The notes: generated by a model from the letters alone, not told the origin. Numbered from the stretch's first letter, positions 36,585 to 45,823 are shown. The stretch is 64,000 bases of DNA from DASSNR01 sp036278935 (GCA_036278935.1 DASUKA010000044.1:5564-69563), one strand, 5' to 3'. Numbers and translations are program-made.

Positions 36585-38747
36585 ATGTCCGTCCCGCCCG
36601 CGTCCGACTCCGACCTCTGGACCATCGATGAGCGCTCTCTCGTCGAGTTCACGACTCGCGTCCAGATGCCACCGACATCGGCGCACTGGGCCGCGATCCG
36701 CCGCGAGGCCGAACATCTCGCGCTGATCCCTGGCTTCGATCGCCTGATCACGCTCGACGCGAATACCATCAAGGAGCTCCCACACCAGATCGACGTCGCC
36801 CGTCGGGTACTCCGCCAGATGGGCGCGCGGGCGATCCTCGCCGACGAAGTCGGGCTCGGGAAGACGATCGAGGCCGGCATCATCCTGAAGGAGCTCCTCG
36901 TCCGAGGACTGGCGCGCCGGGTGCTGATCCTCACGCCGGCCTCACTGGTCGCGCAGTGGCAGGCCGAGCTCGAAACCAAGTTCTTCGAGCACTTCGCGAT
37001 GCCGTCCAAGCCGGATGACTGGCACCATGTCACGAAGGGGATCGCCTCCTACGATCGCGCGCGCACGGCACGTCACGCGGAGGCCATTCTGCGCTACCGC
37101 TGGGACCTGGTGATCATCGACGAGGCGCACAAGGTGAAGAACCACCGTGCCGCGACCTACCAGTTCATCCAGCGGATCGATCGGAACTATCTGCTCCTGC
37201 TCACGGCGACACCGCTGCAGAACGACCTGCGCGAGCTCTATAATCTGGTCACGCTCCTCCGTCCAGGCCAGCTCGGCACGTGGCGCGAGTTCCAGCGTCA
37301 ACACCTCACGGCGGGCGACAGACGAAAGCCGCGGAATCCCGAGGCGCTGAAGGAATTGACCGCTCAGGTCATGGTCCGAACTCGGCGATCGAGCGTCGCG
37401 AACGCGCTCGCACTGCCGCCACGACGGCCGCGGCATCCCACCATCACACTCACCCAAGCCGAAGCGCAACTCTACCACGACACGACGCGGTACCTCCGGG
37501 AGCTGTACCGCGAGGGGTTCATCCATCCGTCCGACGAGGAGGGCGTGGCGGATCGCCGACGGCGAAAGCATCGCACCGGTAAGGGCATCTTCCAGCTCGA
37601 GCTCATGCGGCTGTGCCAGCGCCTCTGCTCGTCGACAGCGGCGCTGGCGGATTCGCTCGAGCGGCTCGCCGACGGTGAGCTGATCTCTCCGGCCTATCGA
37701 GTGCGCGCTCGAGAGCTCGCCGCGGCCGCGCGCGCCGTACGGACGCACGCAAAGCTGCGCGCCCTCACCCGCGTATTGCATACGACAGACGATCGGGTGA
37801 TCGTCTTCAGCGAGCACCGCCCCACGTTGAAGCTGATCGCCGAGCTGGTGCGTGCCGAAGGACGAGCCGCCGTGGTGTACTCCGGTGGCCTCTCTCCCAC
37901 CGAGCGGATGAAGCGCCTGGCAGCCTTCAAGCGTGATCCCACCGCGGTGTTCGTCGCGACACGCGCCGGAACCGAAGGACTCAACCTGCAGTTCTGTAAC
38001 GTGCTCGTGAACTTCGAATTACCGTGGAATCCGATGGCGGTGGAGCAGCGCATCGGCCGCATCCACCGAATCGGCCAGACGCGCGACGCCCACATCATCA
38101 ACTTCGCGGCGCAGGGCACCATCGAAGCGCATGTGCTTCGACTTCTCGACCAGAAGATCAAGCTGTTCGAGCTTGTGGTCGGAGAACTCGACGTCATCCT
38201 CGGCGACTTCGGCGGGGCCGACGCGCTCGAGGAGCAACTGACCGATGCCTGGTTGACGGCGGAGTCCGACGACGCATTCGAGCAGAACGTCGAGCAGATC
38301 GGGGATGCCATCGTGGCGAGCCGCGAGGCAGGACGTCAACAGGAGCAGCTCAACTCAGAGGTCGCCGCCGAAGACAACGCCGAGCGCCTCGTGCGGGAGT
38401 TCCAGCAGCTCACCATCCCCGGCCGCATCCGACTCGGGTACGGCACGAACCATCTGCGCCTCGCCCGTGGCGTGGAGGCGAAGCGCAATCAGATCGGGTT
38501 GCACGTTGCGGAGATCATCGAGGCACTCGAACACACCGCGCCGATCGAGGACGCAGGCGTGCACCCCGACTACGGGCCTATGGTGCATGTGACCGGCATT
38601 ACGGGCGCCGGACGCGGCGTGCGCCTCACGGTGCAAGCCGATCGCTTGCCGATGACGCTGGTCGACCTCACAGCGGACGTCGAGGCGCCACTCCTGCCAC
38701 ACGATGCGCTCGCGACCGGTGATAACGTGACGCGGAGCCTCGGGTGA
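36585..38747 (+). CDS. SNF2/RapA-like DEAH-box helicase-type ATPase
   Basis: A 720-residue superfamily 2 translocase. Motif I is DEVGLGKT (87-94), motif II DEAH (179-182), motif III LLTATPLQND, and the C-terminal RecA lobe carries VIVFSEHR, TRAGTEGLNLQ and QRIGRIHRIGQT. This is the layout of SNF2-family proteins near RapA, which move along double-stranded DNA or remodel nucleoprotein complexes. About 190 extra C-terminal residues have no recognised domain. It ends in a GTGA overlap with the next gene, so the two products are almost surely partners. The start at 36585 gives the most compact N-terminus. Confidence 0.92.
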   Translation: MSVPPASDSDLWTIDERSLVEFTTRVQMPPTSAHWAAIRREAEHLALIPGFDRLITLDANTIKELPHQIDVARRVLRQMGARAILADEVGLGKTIEAGIILKELLVRGLARRVLILTPASLVAQWQAELETKFFEHFAMPSKPDDWHHVTKGIASYDRARTARHAEAILRYRWDLVIIDEAHKVKNHRAATYQFIQRIDRNYLLLLTATPLQNDLRELYNLVTLLRPGQLGTWREFQRQHLTAGDRRKPRNPEALKELTAQVMVRTRRSSVANALALPPRRPRHPTITLTQAEAQLYHDTTRYLRELYREGFIHPSDEEGVADRRRRKHRTGKGIFQLELMRLCQRLCSSTAALADSLERLADGELISPAYRVRARELAAAARAVRTHAKLRALTRVLHTTDDRVIVFSEHRPTLKLIAELVRAEGRAAVVYSGGLSPTERMKRLAAFKRDPTAVFVATRAGTEGLNLQFCNVLVNFELPWNPMAVEQRIGRIHRIGQTRDAHIINFAAQGTIEAHVLRLLDQKIKLFELVVGELDVILGDFGGADALEEQLTDAWLTAESDDAFEQNVEQIGDAIVASREAGRQQEQLNSEVAAEDNAERLVREFQQLTIPGRIRLGYGTNHLRLARGVEAKRNQIGLHVAEIIEALEHTAPIEDAGVHPDYGPMVHVTGITGAGRGVRLTVQADRLPMTLVDLTADVEAPLLPHDALATGDNVTRSLG

Positions 38748-40945
38748 CGATCCCGGAACAGACCCGCCTCGAGACGACGCCCCTCGCCGGCACGCTGACT
38801 CCTGAAGGGTTTCGGGATCCTGGGGAGCGCGAGCCGCTCGCCGATGCGCGTGTGCGTCCGCTCCTCGAGCGCTACGCGTCGGCCGCTGGCGCACAGGTCA
38901 TCGACGTGAGCCATGGTCTGGTGGAGCTCGTAGTCCCACCCGCCGATCGTGCCGCCTTCCGGGATCGCGAGCGCATCCGCATTGCCTTCACCGTCGAAGC
39001 ACTCGAGCTCGATCCGGACGCGGAGATCGCCGTCGTCGGGAGTGCCCTGCTCGAACAGCTCGTGGCTGCGATTCGCCTACGTGGGAGTCGGGTCTCGTAC
39101 GGCCTCGTACCGAGCGATCTTCCCCAGTCGCCGGAGGCTGCCATGCTGCGAACGTCGGTGGCGAACGGTCGGGCGGGGATAGCAAGGGTGGACGTCGGCC
39201 GGCACCGCATGGTGCGTCTGCTCGCCCGCGTGATCGTTCGGGCCGGGAGCGCCGTCGAGGAACATCTCGTGGAGAGCGGCTTCCTCGATGCGTCCACGGG
39301 TGCGCGCGTCGCCGACGCGGTCGCCGCCCGATGTGCCGCCGTGATCAGCGATGATGGCGGCGAACCGCGCTCCGCCGCCGTCGAGCCGGGCGACCAACTC
39401 CCGTTGCACCCCGGCCGCCCGATCGACGAGCTCGTATCACTGGCGCTCGCCGACCTCCGCGCCGTCCTTGAACCCCGGGTGCTGCATCTGCGCCAGGCCG
39501 CACAGCTCGCGCTGCAGACCGAACTCCGGCGGATCGACGGCTACTACACCTCCCTCCTCCACGATGCCGGGGGCCGGGGGACGGATGTGCCGGATGCCAA
39601 CACCCGCCGCGTCTATGAAGCGGAGCACGCTCGCCGCCGTGCCGAGGAAGAACGTCGACATCAGGTGCGCGCTGTCGTCCATCCCGTCCAGTTGACCGAG
39701 TGCGAGGTGGTCGTCCAACTGGCCCAATGGGAGCTGATCGCGACGAACGGCCACCGAGGCCGCCTGGCGGCCCAGCGCGCACTTGTCGGGGATGGCGCAT
39801 GGGCCATCGCCTGCCCGCAGTGTGGGACCGCTTCACCGGCGACACTTTCGGTCTGCAAGTCGGATCACGTGGCCTGCGCGACCTGCGCCCGCGTGTGTGG
39901 CGTCTGCTCGGAAGTCTTCTGCTGGGATCACGGGATCGCAGCCTGTCACGTGGACGGACATCCGACCTGTCAGGAGCACGCGCGGACGTGCACCTCCTGC
40001 CGCGAGCCGTACTGCACGGGCCACGAAGAGCGCTGTGCGGACGGCGAACACTCTGTCTGCACGGCGTGCATCGACGACTGTGCGATCTGCGGGCGGCGAG
40101 TCTGCCGGTCGCACGCGACGGTGACCACGGCGACCGCGCCACGCGGCGCCCGATATCTCTGTCATGACTGCGTGCGCTACTGCGAGGGCGGCGCGAACGA
40201 GCCCGTGGGATGCGATGAGGTCACGCGGTGCGCGAGCTGCGATCACTGGGTGTGCGATGCGCACCGCGCAACCTGTGCGGTCGATGGCCACGTCCACTGC
40301 TCGAAGCACCTGCGCCGTACGGACGGCTCACGGCGCCTCGTGTGTGAGTCGCATCGGGCGAGCTGTGCCCTGGAGCCGGCCGCGATCCTGGCGTCCGACG
40401 AAGTCACGCCGTGCGCCGACTGCGGCCGCACCGCGTGCAACAGTCACTCCCACACATGCTGCGAGGATGGGCGGTCGTTCTGTACCGAGCACAGTGTTCC
40501 CCTTCGCGACAAGCATGGCTCGTATGCCTGTCGCGCGCACCATGCGGTGTGCCATGTCGATGGGCAGACATACTCGCTCGGCGAAGCGACCCCCTGCCCC
40601 GTCTGCAATGGCAAGGTCTGCAGCCGACATCGGCGACAGTGCGCGTGGTGCGGCCGCGAGGTGTGCACGGATGACTTCGACGCGGCGAAGCGGCAGTGCC
40701 GAACGTGCTTGCATCTCGCTCCCACGAGCGAGCCGTCGGATAGCGTGCTGGCGGCCGCGGTTACGATCCTTGGCAGCCGGCCGACCCCGAAGAACTGGAA
40801 GACGGCACGCGATGCCTGGCATACCGTCGTCGAGATGGACATGGGGTGGACCAAGCGCGTCGTGTTCGTGGTCCCGCACGGGGATACCCGCGCCACGGGC
40901 GGCCGGAGTCACTCGGTCCTCGGGTCCAAGTCGCTGGCGGTGTAG
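38744..40945 (+). CDS. cysteine-rich multi-zinc-module protein coupled to SNF2 ATPase
   Basis: A 733-residue protein starting at GTG within the helicase stop. Residues 1-200 look like an ordered alpha/beta region, 230-330 is helical with a possible coiled coil, and about 355-656 contains roughly 46 cysteines and many histidines. These form repeated units of the type CxxC-x-xC-xxH-xxxC-xxDG-xxC-xxH, like chained B-box or treble-clef zinc modules (CAICGRRVCRSH; CSEVFCWDHGIAACHVDGH). I know no characterised homologue. The pairing resembles the Bacillus YqhG/YqhH helicase pair in layout only. It may recognise nucleic acid or protein for the ATPase. Confidence 0.85.
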   Translation: MTIPEQTRLETTPLAGTLTPEGFRDPGEREPLADARVRPLLERYASAAGAQVIDVSHGLVELVVPPADRAAFRDRERIRIAFTVEALELDPDAEIAVVGSALLEQLVAAIRLRGSRVSYGLVPSDLPQSPEAAMLRTSVANGRAGIARVDVGRHRMVRLLARVIVRAGSAVEEHLVESGFLDASTGARVADAVAARCAAVISDDGGEPRSAAVEPGDQLPLHPGRPIDELVSLALADLRAVLEPRVLHLRQAAQLALQTELRRIDGYYTSLLHDAGGRGTDVPDANTRRVYEAEHARRRAEEERRHQVRAVVHPVQLTECEVVVQLAQWELIATNGHRGRLAAQRALVGDGAWAIACPQCGTASPATLSVCKSDHVACATCARVCGVCSEVFCWDHGIAACHVDGHPTCQEHARTCTSCREPYCTGHEERCADGEHSVCTACIDDCAICGRRVCRSHATVTTATAPRGARYLCHDCVRYCEGGANEPVGCDEVTRCASCDHWVCDAHRATCAVDGHVHCSKHLRRTDGSRRLVCESHRASCALEPAAILASDEVTPCADCGRTACNSHSHTCCEDGRSFCTEHSVPLRDKHGSYACRAHHAVCHVDGQTYSLGEATPCPVCNGKVCSRHRRQCAWCGREVCTDDFDAAKRQCRTCLHLAPTSEPSDSVLAAAVTILGSRPTPKNWKTARDAWHTVVEMDMGWTKRVVFVVPHGDTRATGGRSHSVLGSKSLAV

Positions 40946-41063
40946 GGGGGAGAAGATGCGTGATCACGGCCGTGTTGCCGGTGCGGCGCCGGCGGTGACT
41001 GCCTCGCATCATACGCCACGCTCGGTGTGGCAGGCGCGGGTCCCCTCGACCAACGCGGGCATG

Positions 41064-41399
41064 TCATAGGCTGTGTCCGCCCCGAGCATGCGACAAGAGC
41101 CCGCGCGCGTCGGCCGCCTTCAAGATCGCCTGCAGAACGGCATCGGCAATGGTCCCGGCGATGAGCCGATCGCGATTCTTCGTGAAGACGGTCGGCGGCA
41201 GCATCGCTCGCAGCAGGCGCTCGGGCGGAATCGACGGGCGCCCCCCGCGCGAGTACATCGCCTGAAAGCGTGGCGAGAGCTCCGCCAGGATCGGGGTCGG
41301 CAGCGGCTGGATGGCGCGCGAGGGATGGTCTTCCGGGATGCGATCCTCGATCGAGCGGTAGATGAACTTCGCCGTCTGCGGCTGATCCGATCCACGCAT
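41064..41399 (-). pseudogene. decayed IS1182/IS5-type transposase
   Basis: The frame carries the N-terminal DDE-transposase region: MRGSDQPQTAKFIYRSIEDR, HPSRAIQPL and GRPSIPPERLLRAM. It then jumps directly to TVFTKNRDRL, which in complete relatives lies about 35-45 residues later. It stops after ARGLLS, before any catalytic acidic residue. This is an in-frame internal deletion plus loss of the C-terminal two thirds, so it cannot be active. No terminal inverted repeats were found around it. Confidence 0.8.
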
Positions 41400-41486
41400 C
41401 ACGCTCGCTCGCCGTTGGGGTCGCGTCACAATAACCATCGCGCCGCCCACGCACCATCCCCAAATCCCGACGTCGTCAGCAACCTG

Positions 41487-42662
41487 CTAGAAGGCAGCCA
41501 TGCCCTGGAGGCCGCTTGCGGCCGCGCCCGCGGGCGTGACCGGATGGGCCGAGAGCGTGCCCCCAGCGCCGACATCGAACGTCGCGATGTTTCCGCTGCC
41601 ACCCTCGAGCACGTAAAGGAAGCGGTCGCCCGCGGCGAGATCGAGATCGATCGGTGTGGTACCCGTACCGGTGGACGCGGCCTGCGCATTGAGCAGCGTC
41701 ACGGAGCCATCATCGGCGACGCCGATCGAAGCGATGGTGTTGCTCCCGGCGGTGCTGACGAAACCGATATGGCCGTCGGCGGTCAGCAAGAGCCAGCACG
41801 CTGCCGCGCCTCCGTCGTCCAACGATCCCGTGATGACGCTCAGCGCCCCCGTCGTCGTGACCGCGTACGAAGACACGGCGCCATCGGGCGCCGCCCCAGC
41901 CGCCTCGGAAACAATCACCTGGCTGCTCGGCGTAACGTCGAACCCGAACGGTACAGCACCGTTCGACGGTGTTACGACGGGGTCGCCCAGTCGACCGTCC
42001 GGTTGCACGGTGAATGTCTCGAGTCGGTTGGCGTCGCGCTCCGTGACGATCAGCAGCCCTCCGTCGGCGGAGAAGTGGATGGTCGAGGCGCCGGCAGCTC
42101 CCGCACTGAGTGAACGCGTGGAGTGTGGCATCGGGATGAGCGCCCCATTGTCCGTCACGCGGAAGCCGCTCACCGAGTTGTCTCCAGCGTTGAGCACGTA
42201 GAGCAGATTGCGCGTTATGGCAAGACTCACCGGGCGTGCCCCACCTGATGGCACGCGACTGATAAGGCGAAGCGATGCGTCGTCAGCGACATGGAAGGCC
42301 GACACATCGTTGCTTCCGGCGTTGACGACGAAGAGCGCCCTGTGACCGTCGGCCTCGCCGTCATCGAGGAGAATGGAGTACTGGGATTGCAATGGATCCA
42401 CGGTCCCACCAACGCCGAGGCCACCCGTGGCGAACTCTCCGACAGGCGACAGGGACCCATCCGCGCCGCGGCTGAACGCGACGACCGAATTACCGCTCGT
42501 CGCGTTCGTCATCGTGTACACGCCGCCTGACGTGCTCGACGCGCGTCGGTTGGCAACCACATTGGAAATCTTCGGCGCAACCGGTTGGTCCGTACAGGCC
42601 ATGCCAGCCGCAAGCGCGGCAGCGGCGCAGACCGAGATGAAGCGCTGGCCAGGACGATGCAT
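41487..42662 (-). CDS. secreted lactonase-type beta-propeller lipoprotein
   Basis: A 391-residue protein with an export signal and lipobox (LAAGMACTD), so probably anchored in the outer membrane. The body has repeated blades of the YVTN/Lgb type, for instance LFVVNAGSNDVSAFHVADDA, LLYVLNAGDNSVSGFRVTDN and FLYVLEGGSGNIATFDVGAG. Lactonase-fold propellers include 6-phosphogluconolactonase, but exported ones are often binding proteins; function is not assigned. The start at 42662 was chosen because it leads directly into the signal peptide. Confidence 0.82.
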   Translation of the reverse strand: MHRPGQRFISVCAAAALAAGMACTDQPVAPKISNVVANRRASSTSGGVYTMTNATSGNSVVAFSRGADGSLSPVGEFATGGLGVGGTVDPLQSQYSILLDDGEADGHRALFVVNAGSNDVSAFHVADDASLRLISRVPSGGARPVSLAITRNLLYVLNAGDNSVSGFRVTDNGALIPMPHSTRSLSAGAAGASTIHFSADGGLLIVTERDANRLETFTVQPDGRLGDPVVTPSNGAVPFGFDVTPSSQVIVSEAAGAAPDGAVSSYAVTTTGALSVITGSLDDGGAAACWLLLTADGHIGFVSTAGSNTIASIGVADDGSVTLLNAQAASTGTGTTPIDLDLAAGDRFLYVLEGGSGNIATFDVGAGGTLSAHPVTPAGAAASGLQGMAAF

Positions 42663-42974
42663 AGTGAGCCTCCGTGAGTGAGGGCGAACGGGCCGCGGCA
42701 CGCATGCGGTCGTGACGGACCGCAATCACGACGTACGTCGTCGAACGCGAGCACAGAACGTCTGACCCCGGAATCGAGTCGAACGCACACTTGCCGCGCG
42801 GTTTTCGAGTGGCCGCCCTGCGTGCATGACCTGCGCCAGTTGCTCGACCAAGGATCGAAACGGATACGATGATCTGGCGATCCGATGCATTGCGATCGCC
42901 GCGCGCTACGAGAAGCTGGCCGTCCGCTCTCACGCCACCCTCCAGCTCGGTATGCTCCGGGAGTACCTCCACGT
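42663..42974. other. 312-base intergenic region
   Basis: Lies between the start of the beta-propeller gene and the end of the tetR-like gene, both on the minus strand. It should carry the propeller promoter. No convincing reading frame, hairpin or repeat was seen. Confidence 0.5.
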
Positions 42975-43628
42975 CTACTTCTCAAACACATCCTGGATCG
43001 GATGAAGTTGCAGGAACGCAGTCGTGGCGCGGCGAGCGCGTGCGCCGATGTCGCGCGAACTCGGTCGCTCCACGACGCCGAGCAGCAGCCCGATCATCAA
43101 GTCACCCCACAGTAATGCGCCGAACTGCTCGGCCAGCTCGTTCGGACGGCCGCCCAGAAGTCCGGAGGACTGAGCTTGCGTCATGATCTGACGCAGCGCG
43201 GCACGCGTCGTCTCGCGTCCGATGGAATCGAGGGCCCGCGCGACCTCGGGCGCACCGACTGCTTCGGCGATCGCCAGTCGGAATACCGCAACAACCGCGG
43301 GGTCGGTTACCTCGCGGACGAGTTGCGTCCCGAACGACACCAGGACGCCCGCAAGCGTCTCGCGATCCTGCGGAACCGGCAGATCGGCCGGTAGCCGCAA
43401 CCGGCTGGCGCGCGCGCTCACGCAGGCCGCGAGCATCTCCTGCTTGTTCCCCACCAGCGCGTACAGTTCGCGCTTCGATACACGCGCGCCGGTCGCGATC
43501 TCGAGCGTGGTGGTTGCTGCGTAGCCGTGCTTCATGAACGATACGAAGGCCGCGTCCAGGATGCGCGCGCGCACGTCTGGCGCGTCGCGCGGTTCATGTG
43601 ATGCAGTCGATCGTGAGGCTGTCGTCAT
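42975..43628 (-). CDS. TetR-family transcriptional regulator (divergent from NmrA gene)
   Basis: A 217-residue repressor-type protein. The N-terminal HTH is clear (ARILDAAFVSFMKHGYAATT followed by EIATGARVSKRELYALVGNK), and the C-terminal ligand domain is helical. It is divergent from the NmrA-like gene, with repeated GGTACC sites in the 87-base gap, so it most likely represses both. The start at 43628 was chosen over the long in-frame extension to 43925, which would run through the operator. Confidence 0.9.
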   Translation of the reverse strand: MTTASRSTASHEPRDAPDVRARILDAAFVSFMKHGYAATTTLEIATGARVSKRELYALVGNKQEMLAACVSARASRLRLPADLPVPQDRETLAGVLVSFGTQLVREVTDPAVVAVFRLAIAEAVGAPEVARALDSIGRETTRAALRQIMTQAQSSGLLGGRPNELAEQFGALLWGDLMIGLLLGVVERPSSRDIGARARRATTAFLQLHPIQDVFEK

Positions 43629-43650
43629 TGTACGATCCTCCTTGACAAAC

Positions 43651-43698
43651 GGTACCGTATGGTACCACATTATGCAACCATTGGTACTGTTAGGTACC
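43651..43698. promoter_or_regulatory. paired GGTACC operator between tetR and nmrA-like genes
   Basis: GGTACC occurs at 43651-43656 and 43661-43666; a second pair, GGTACT and GGTACC, lies at 43683-43688 and 43693-43698. Both pairs have a 10-base (one helical turn) period. This fits binding of TetR dimers on one DNA face. The spacing places both divergent promoters under control. Confidence 0.65.
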
Positions 43699-43715
43699 AC
43701 ATACAGGAGATGATC

Positions 43716-44822
43716 ATGGTCAAGCCAAGAATCCTCGTTACCGGCGCGACGGGAAAGACCGGACGCGTCGTTGTGACCGAGATGCTGAACGCCGGCTACC
43801 CCGTGCGCGCGCTGGTGCACCGAGAGGACGAACGTAGCGCACGGCTCGCGGCGCAGGGTGCCGACATCGCTGTCGCCGATCTGAGCGACGTCGAGCGCAT
43901 CGCGGACGCACTGCACGACGTGCAACGCGCGTACTACTGTCCACCGTTCGATCCCTACATGGTGCAGGGCGCGCTCGCATTCGCCGTCGCCGCCACAGAC
44001 TCACGACTCGAGCACATCGTTGGCCTCACCCAGTGGCTGTCGAGCCCCTCACATCCGGCACTCACCACCCGGCAGCTCTGGCTCGTCGACCGGTTGTTCT
44101 CGATGCTTCCGGGAATCGACCACACGATCGTGCGACCGGGCTTCTTCGCCGACGCGTATCTCGCGCCGATCGCGTCCGCCGCGAACCTCGGGCTGTTCCC
44201 GTGGATCTATGGCGATAGCCGGAATGCTCCACCCTCGAATGAGGACATCGCGCGAGTCGCCGCCGCGGCACTCATGGATCCCGCGCGCCACGCCGGAAAG
44301 GCGTACCGCCCGACCGGGCCAGAGCTCCTTGGCGCTCAGGACATGGCAAACGCCATCGGCCGGGCTGTTGGGCGATCGGTGCGGGTCGTGCCGGCACCGA
44401 CCTGGCTGTACATGAAGGCGATGCGCATGTACGGCTTTCCAATCGACTCGATCAGCGGGTTCCGCTACTACATCGAGGACCACAGGCGGGGCGCGTTCGA
44501 GCGCGGCGCGCCGACGAACGACGTGCTCGAGGTCACGTCCCGTCGTCCCGAGGACTTCGAGACGATCGCGCGTCGCTACGCGGCGATGCCGCAGAATCGA
44601 CGGACGCGCGCGAACCGTCTGCGCGAGCTCGCGCGGTTCCTGATCACTCCGCTCAGTCGGGGCTTCGATCTCGATCGCTACGACCGCGAATTGCGTCGAC
44701 CGTTTCCCGCAGCACCCCAGTTCGCTCCGGAGTCAGCGATCTGGCGGCGTGAGCACGCGGTCACACACACCGAGAGTCGTCCGCGGGTGGCGCCCGCGCA
44801 CGACGTGCTCGCCATGCGCTGA
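43716..44822 (+). CDS. NmrA-like NAD(P)-binding Rossmann protein
   Basis: A 368-residue atypical short-chain dehydrogenase/reductase. The Rossmann signature is at the extreme N-terminus (RILVTGATGKTGRVV), followed by VRALVHREDE, where an Arg suggests NADP preference. The catalytic Tyr-x3-Lys is not evident, as is usual in NmrA-type redox sensors. The C-terminal 90 residues are extra and basic. AGGAGA lies 5 bases before the ATG at 43716. It is probably induced when the divergent TetR protein binds its ligand. Confidence 0.85.
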   Translation: MVKPRILVTGATGKTGRVVVTEMLNAGYPVRALVHREDERSARLAAQGADIAVADLSDVERIADALHDVQRAYYCPPFDPYMVQGALAFAVAATDSRLEHIVGLTQWLSSPSHPALTTRQLWLVDRLFSMLPGIDHTIVRPGFFADAYLAPIASAANLGLFPWIYGDSRNAPPSNEDIARVAAAALMDPARHAGKAYRPTGPELLGAQDMANAIGRAVGRSVRVVPAPTWLYMKAMRMYGFPIDSISGFRYYIEDHRRGAFERGAPTNDVLEVTSRRPEDFETIARRYAAMPQNRRTRANRLRELARFLITPLSRGFDLDRYDRELRRPFPAAPQFAPESAIWRREHAVTHTESRPRVAPAHDVLAMR

Positions 44823-44895
44823 CACGGGCTCAATACGGTGCAGCGGAGACGCGATGTGGTGTTTGAAACTCGCGCACTAACGGTCCCCACGGAAA

Positions 44896-44927
44896 AAGCG
44901 CCTGGGACCGTTGGTCGCCAGGCGCTT
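44896..44927 (-). terminator. strong hairpin with T tract, minus strand
   Basis: Ten-base arms (44896-44905 and 44918-44927) are exact inverted repeats with an additional inner pairing GACC/GGTC. On the minus strand the stem is followed by five T residues, giving a good intrinsic terminator. It lies just past the 3' end of the tRNA-Gly remnant and probably once ended that tRNA transcript. It may also stop the NmrA transcript. Confidence 0.75.
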
Positions 44928-44958
44928 CTCCCCTTCCAGGATACAACGATTTCCAGAG

Positions 44959-45000
44959 AGCGGGCGACCGGACTCGAACCGGCGACGTCCAGCTTGGGAA
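44959..45000 (-). pseudogene. 3' half of a tRNA-Gly(CCC) gene
   Basis: Read on the minus strand, the sequence is a tRNA from anticodon loop to acceptor end: loop TTCCCAA (anticodon CCC), the 3' side of the anticodon stem, a T arm with GGTTCGAGTCC, acceptor CGCCCGC and discriminator U. The 5' half is absent; unrelated DNA follows instead. This is the usual scar of site-specific integration into a tRNA gene. A complete copy would be expected to the right, outside this window. Confidence 0.75.
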
Positions 45001-45115
45001 TCCGGGAGAAACCAAGGGAGTGATTTCGGACGTCGTTGATTTGACCCGACATACGTCACGCTCGCTTGAGCCAGCGCCAAGGGGCTGGCGGCGACAATCG
45101 GGTTCTGTGGGTCCC
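44978..45115 (+). repeat. 138-base direct repeat, left copy
   Basis: This aligns without gaps to 54905-55042, about 80% identical by eye. It starts inside the T arm of the tRNA-Gly remnant, so it contains the tRNA core and then about 116 bases of non-tRNA sequence shared by both copies. That pattern fits attachment sites plus an element end. Confidence 0.8.
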
Positions 45116-45443
45116 AGGCGCCAATCCGCATTTCAGACGCGAAATCCCGAATTGGCGCGTCGAGGGAATCGCGGCAGCCTGCGGACCCGCTACCCCCTGA
45201 ACCCCATTCATGGATCAGCCAGTTACTCAATTTGCTTCACGAGGACAAGCAACAACTTACGTGCTTGCAATAGGAGCAGTTGGCGGTGACAAATTGGCCG
45301 AAACCAGGTCGAACTGGCCCCCTAACTGCTCCCTCTGCACTACACCTGCCCGGAGCGGCGTCACGGCCCGTGGATATGCCATACCACGCGCGAGATTACG
45401 GGGAGGTCCCGTGCGTCTGGATTTCCAAGACGCACTCGGAGGA
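45116..45443. other. gene-poor left border of the accessory segment
   Basis: Holds the 23-base repeat and otherwise no convincing gene. A plus-strand frame opening at 45210, just past the repeat, does not look like protein. GC content appears slightly lower than in the flanking genes. No integrase fragment was recognised. Confidence 0.45.
45185..45207 (+). repeat. 23-base direct repeat, left copy
   Basis: Matches 54690-54712 at 22 of 23 positions. The right copy is part of the tRNA-Pro remnant (anticodon loop to T stem); this one lacks the rest of a tRNA. It may be an attachment-site core for a tRNA-Pro integration. Confidence 0.65.
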
Positions 45444-45731
45444 TCATGGGTCAGCGAGCGATTCTGCGGCCGGGGCAAAGGGCCAGTCGGGGAGCAGCCG
45501 GCGCTGGTACTCTGTTGGCGGCACGCCCCACGCCCGCAGCTGCCCCGTGCCACCGGCGCACTCAAGCGCGCACGAGGTCCATCCGTGCGCCTCGGCCACG
45601 CGCTGGTTGGCGGCAAGCCGATCCAACACGGCCTCGTGCGCGGCCCAGCAACCCTTCCCCTGCGCGCGACCTTCAGCGAACGCGTCGAATCGCGCGTAGA
45701 GTGTGTCAAGCGGAATCAAGCGATCCGTCAT
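45444..45731 (-). CDS. hypothetical 95-residue protein
   Basis: A soluble protein of unknown family with helical segments (LYARFDAFAEGRAQGKGCWA; AVLDRLAANQRVAEAHGW) and two cysteines in WTSCALECAG. GAGGAG lies 6-11 bases before the ATG at 45731, a better start than the one six codons upstream. It is the first gene inside the left repeats and is not obviously linked to its neighbours. Confidence 0.6.
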   Translation of the reverse strand: MTDRLIPLDTLYARFDAFAEGRAQGKGCWAAHEAVLDRLAANQRVAEAHGWTSCALECAGGTGQLRAWGVPPTEYQRRLLPDWPFAPAAESLADP

Positions 45732-45823
45732 GGCCGTCTCCTCATTCATCGATGTGATACTGGACCCGACGCGGCCGTAGTCGCCACCCGCGGGTGGCGA
45801 CTACGGCAAGCAGTACGGGCTGC

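Noticed and set aside
44959..45000. Complete tRNA-Gly gene
   Set aside because: No acceptor 5' strand, D arm or 5' anticodon-stem strand upstream; only the 3' half is present.
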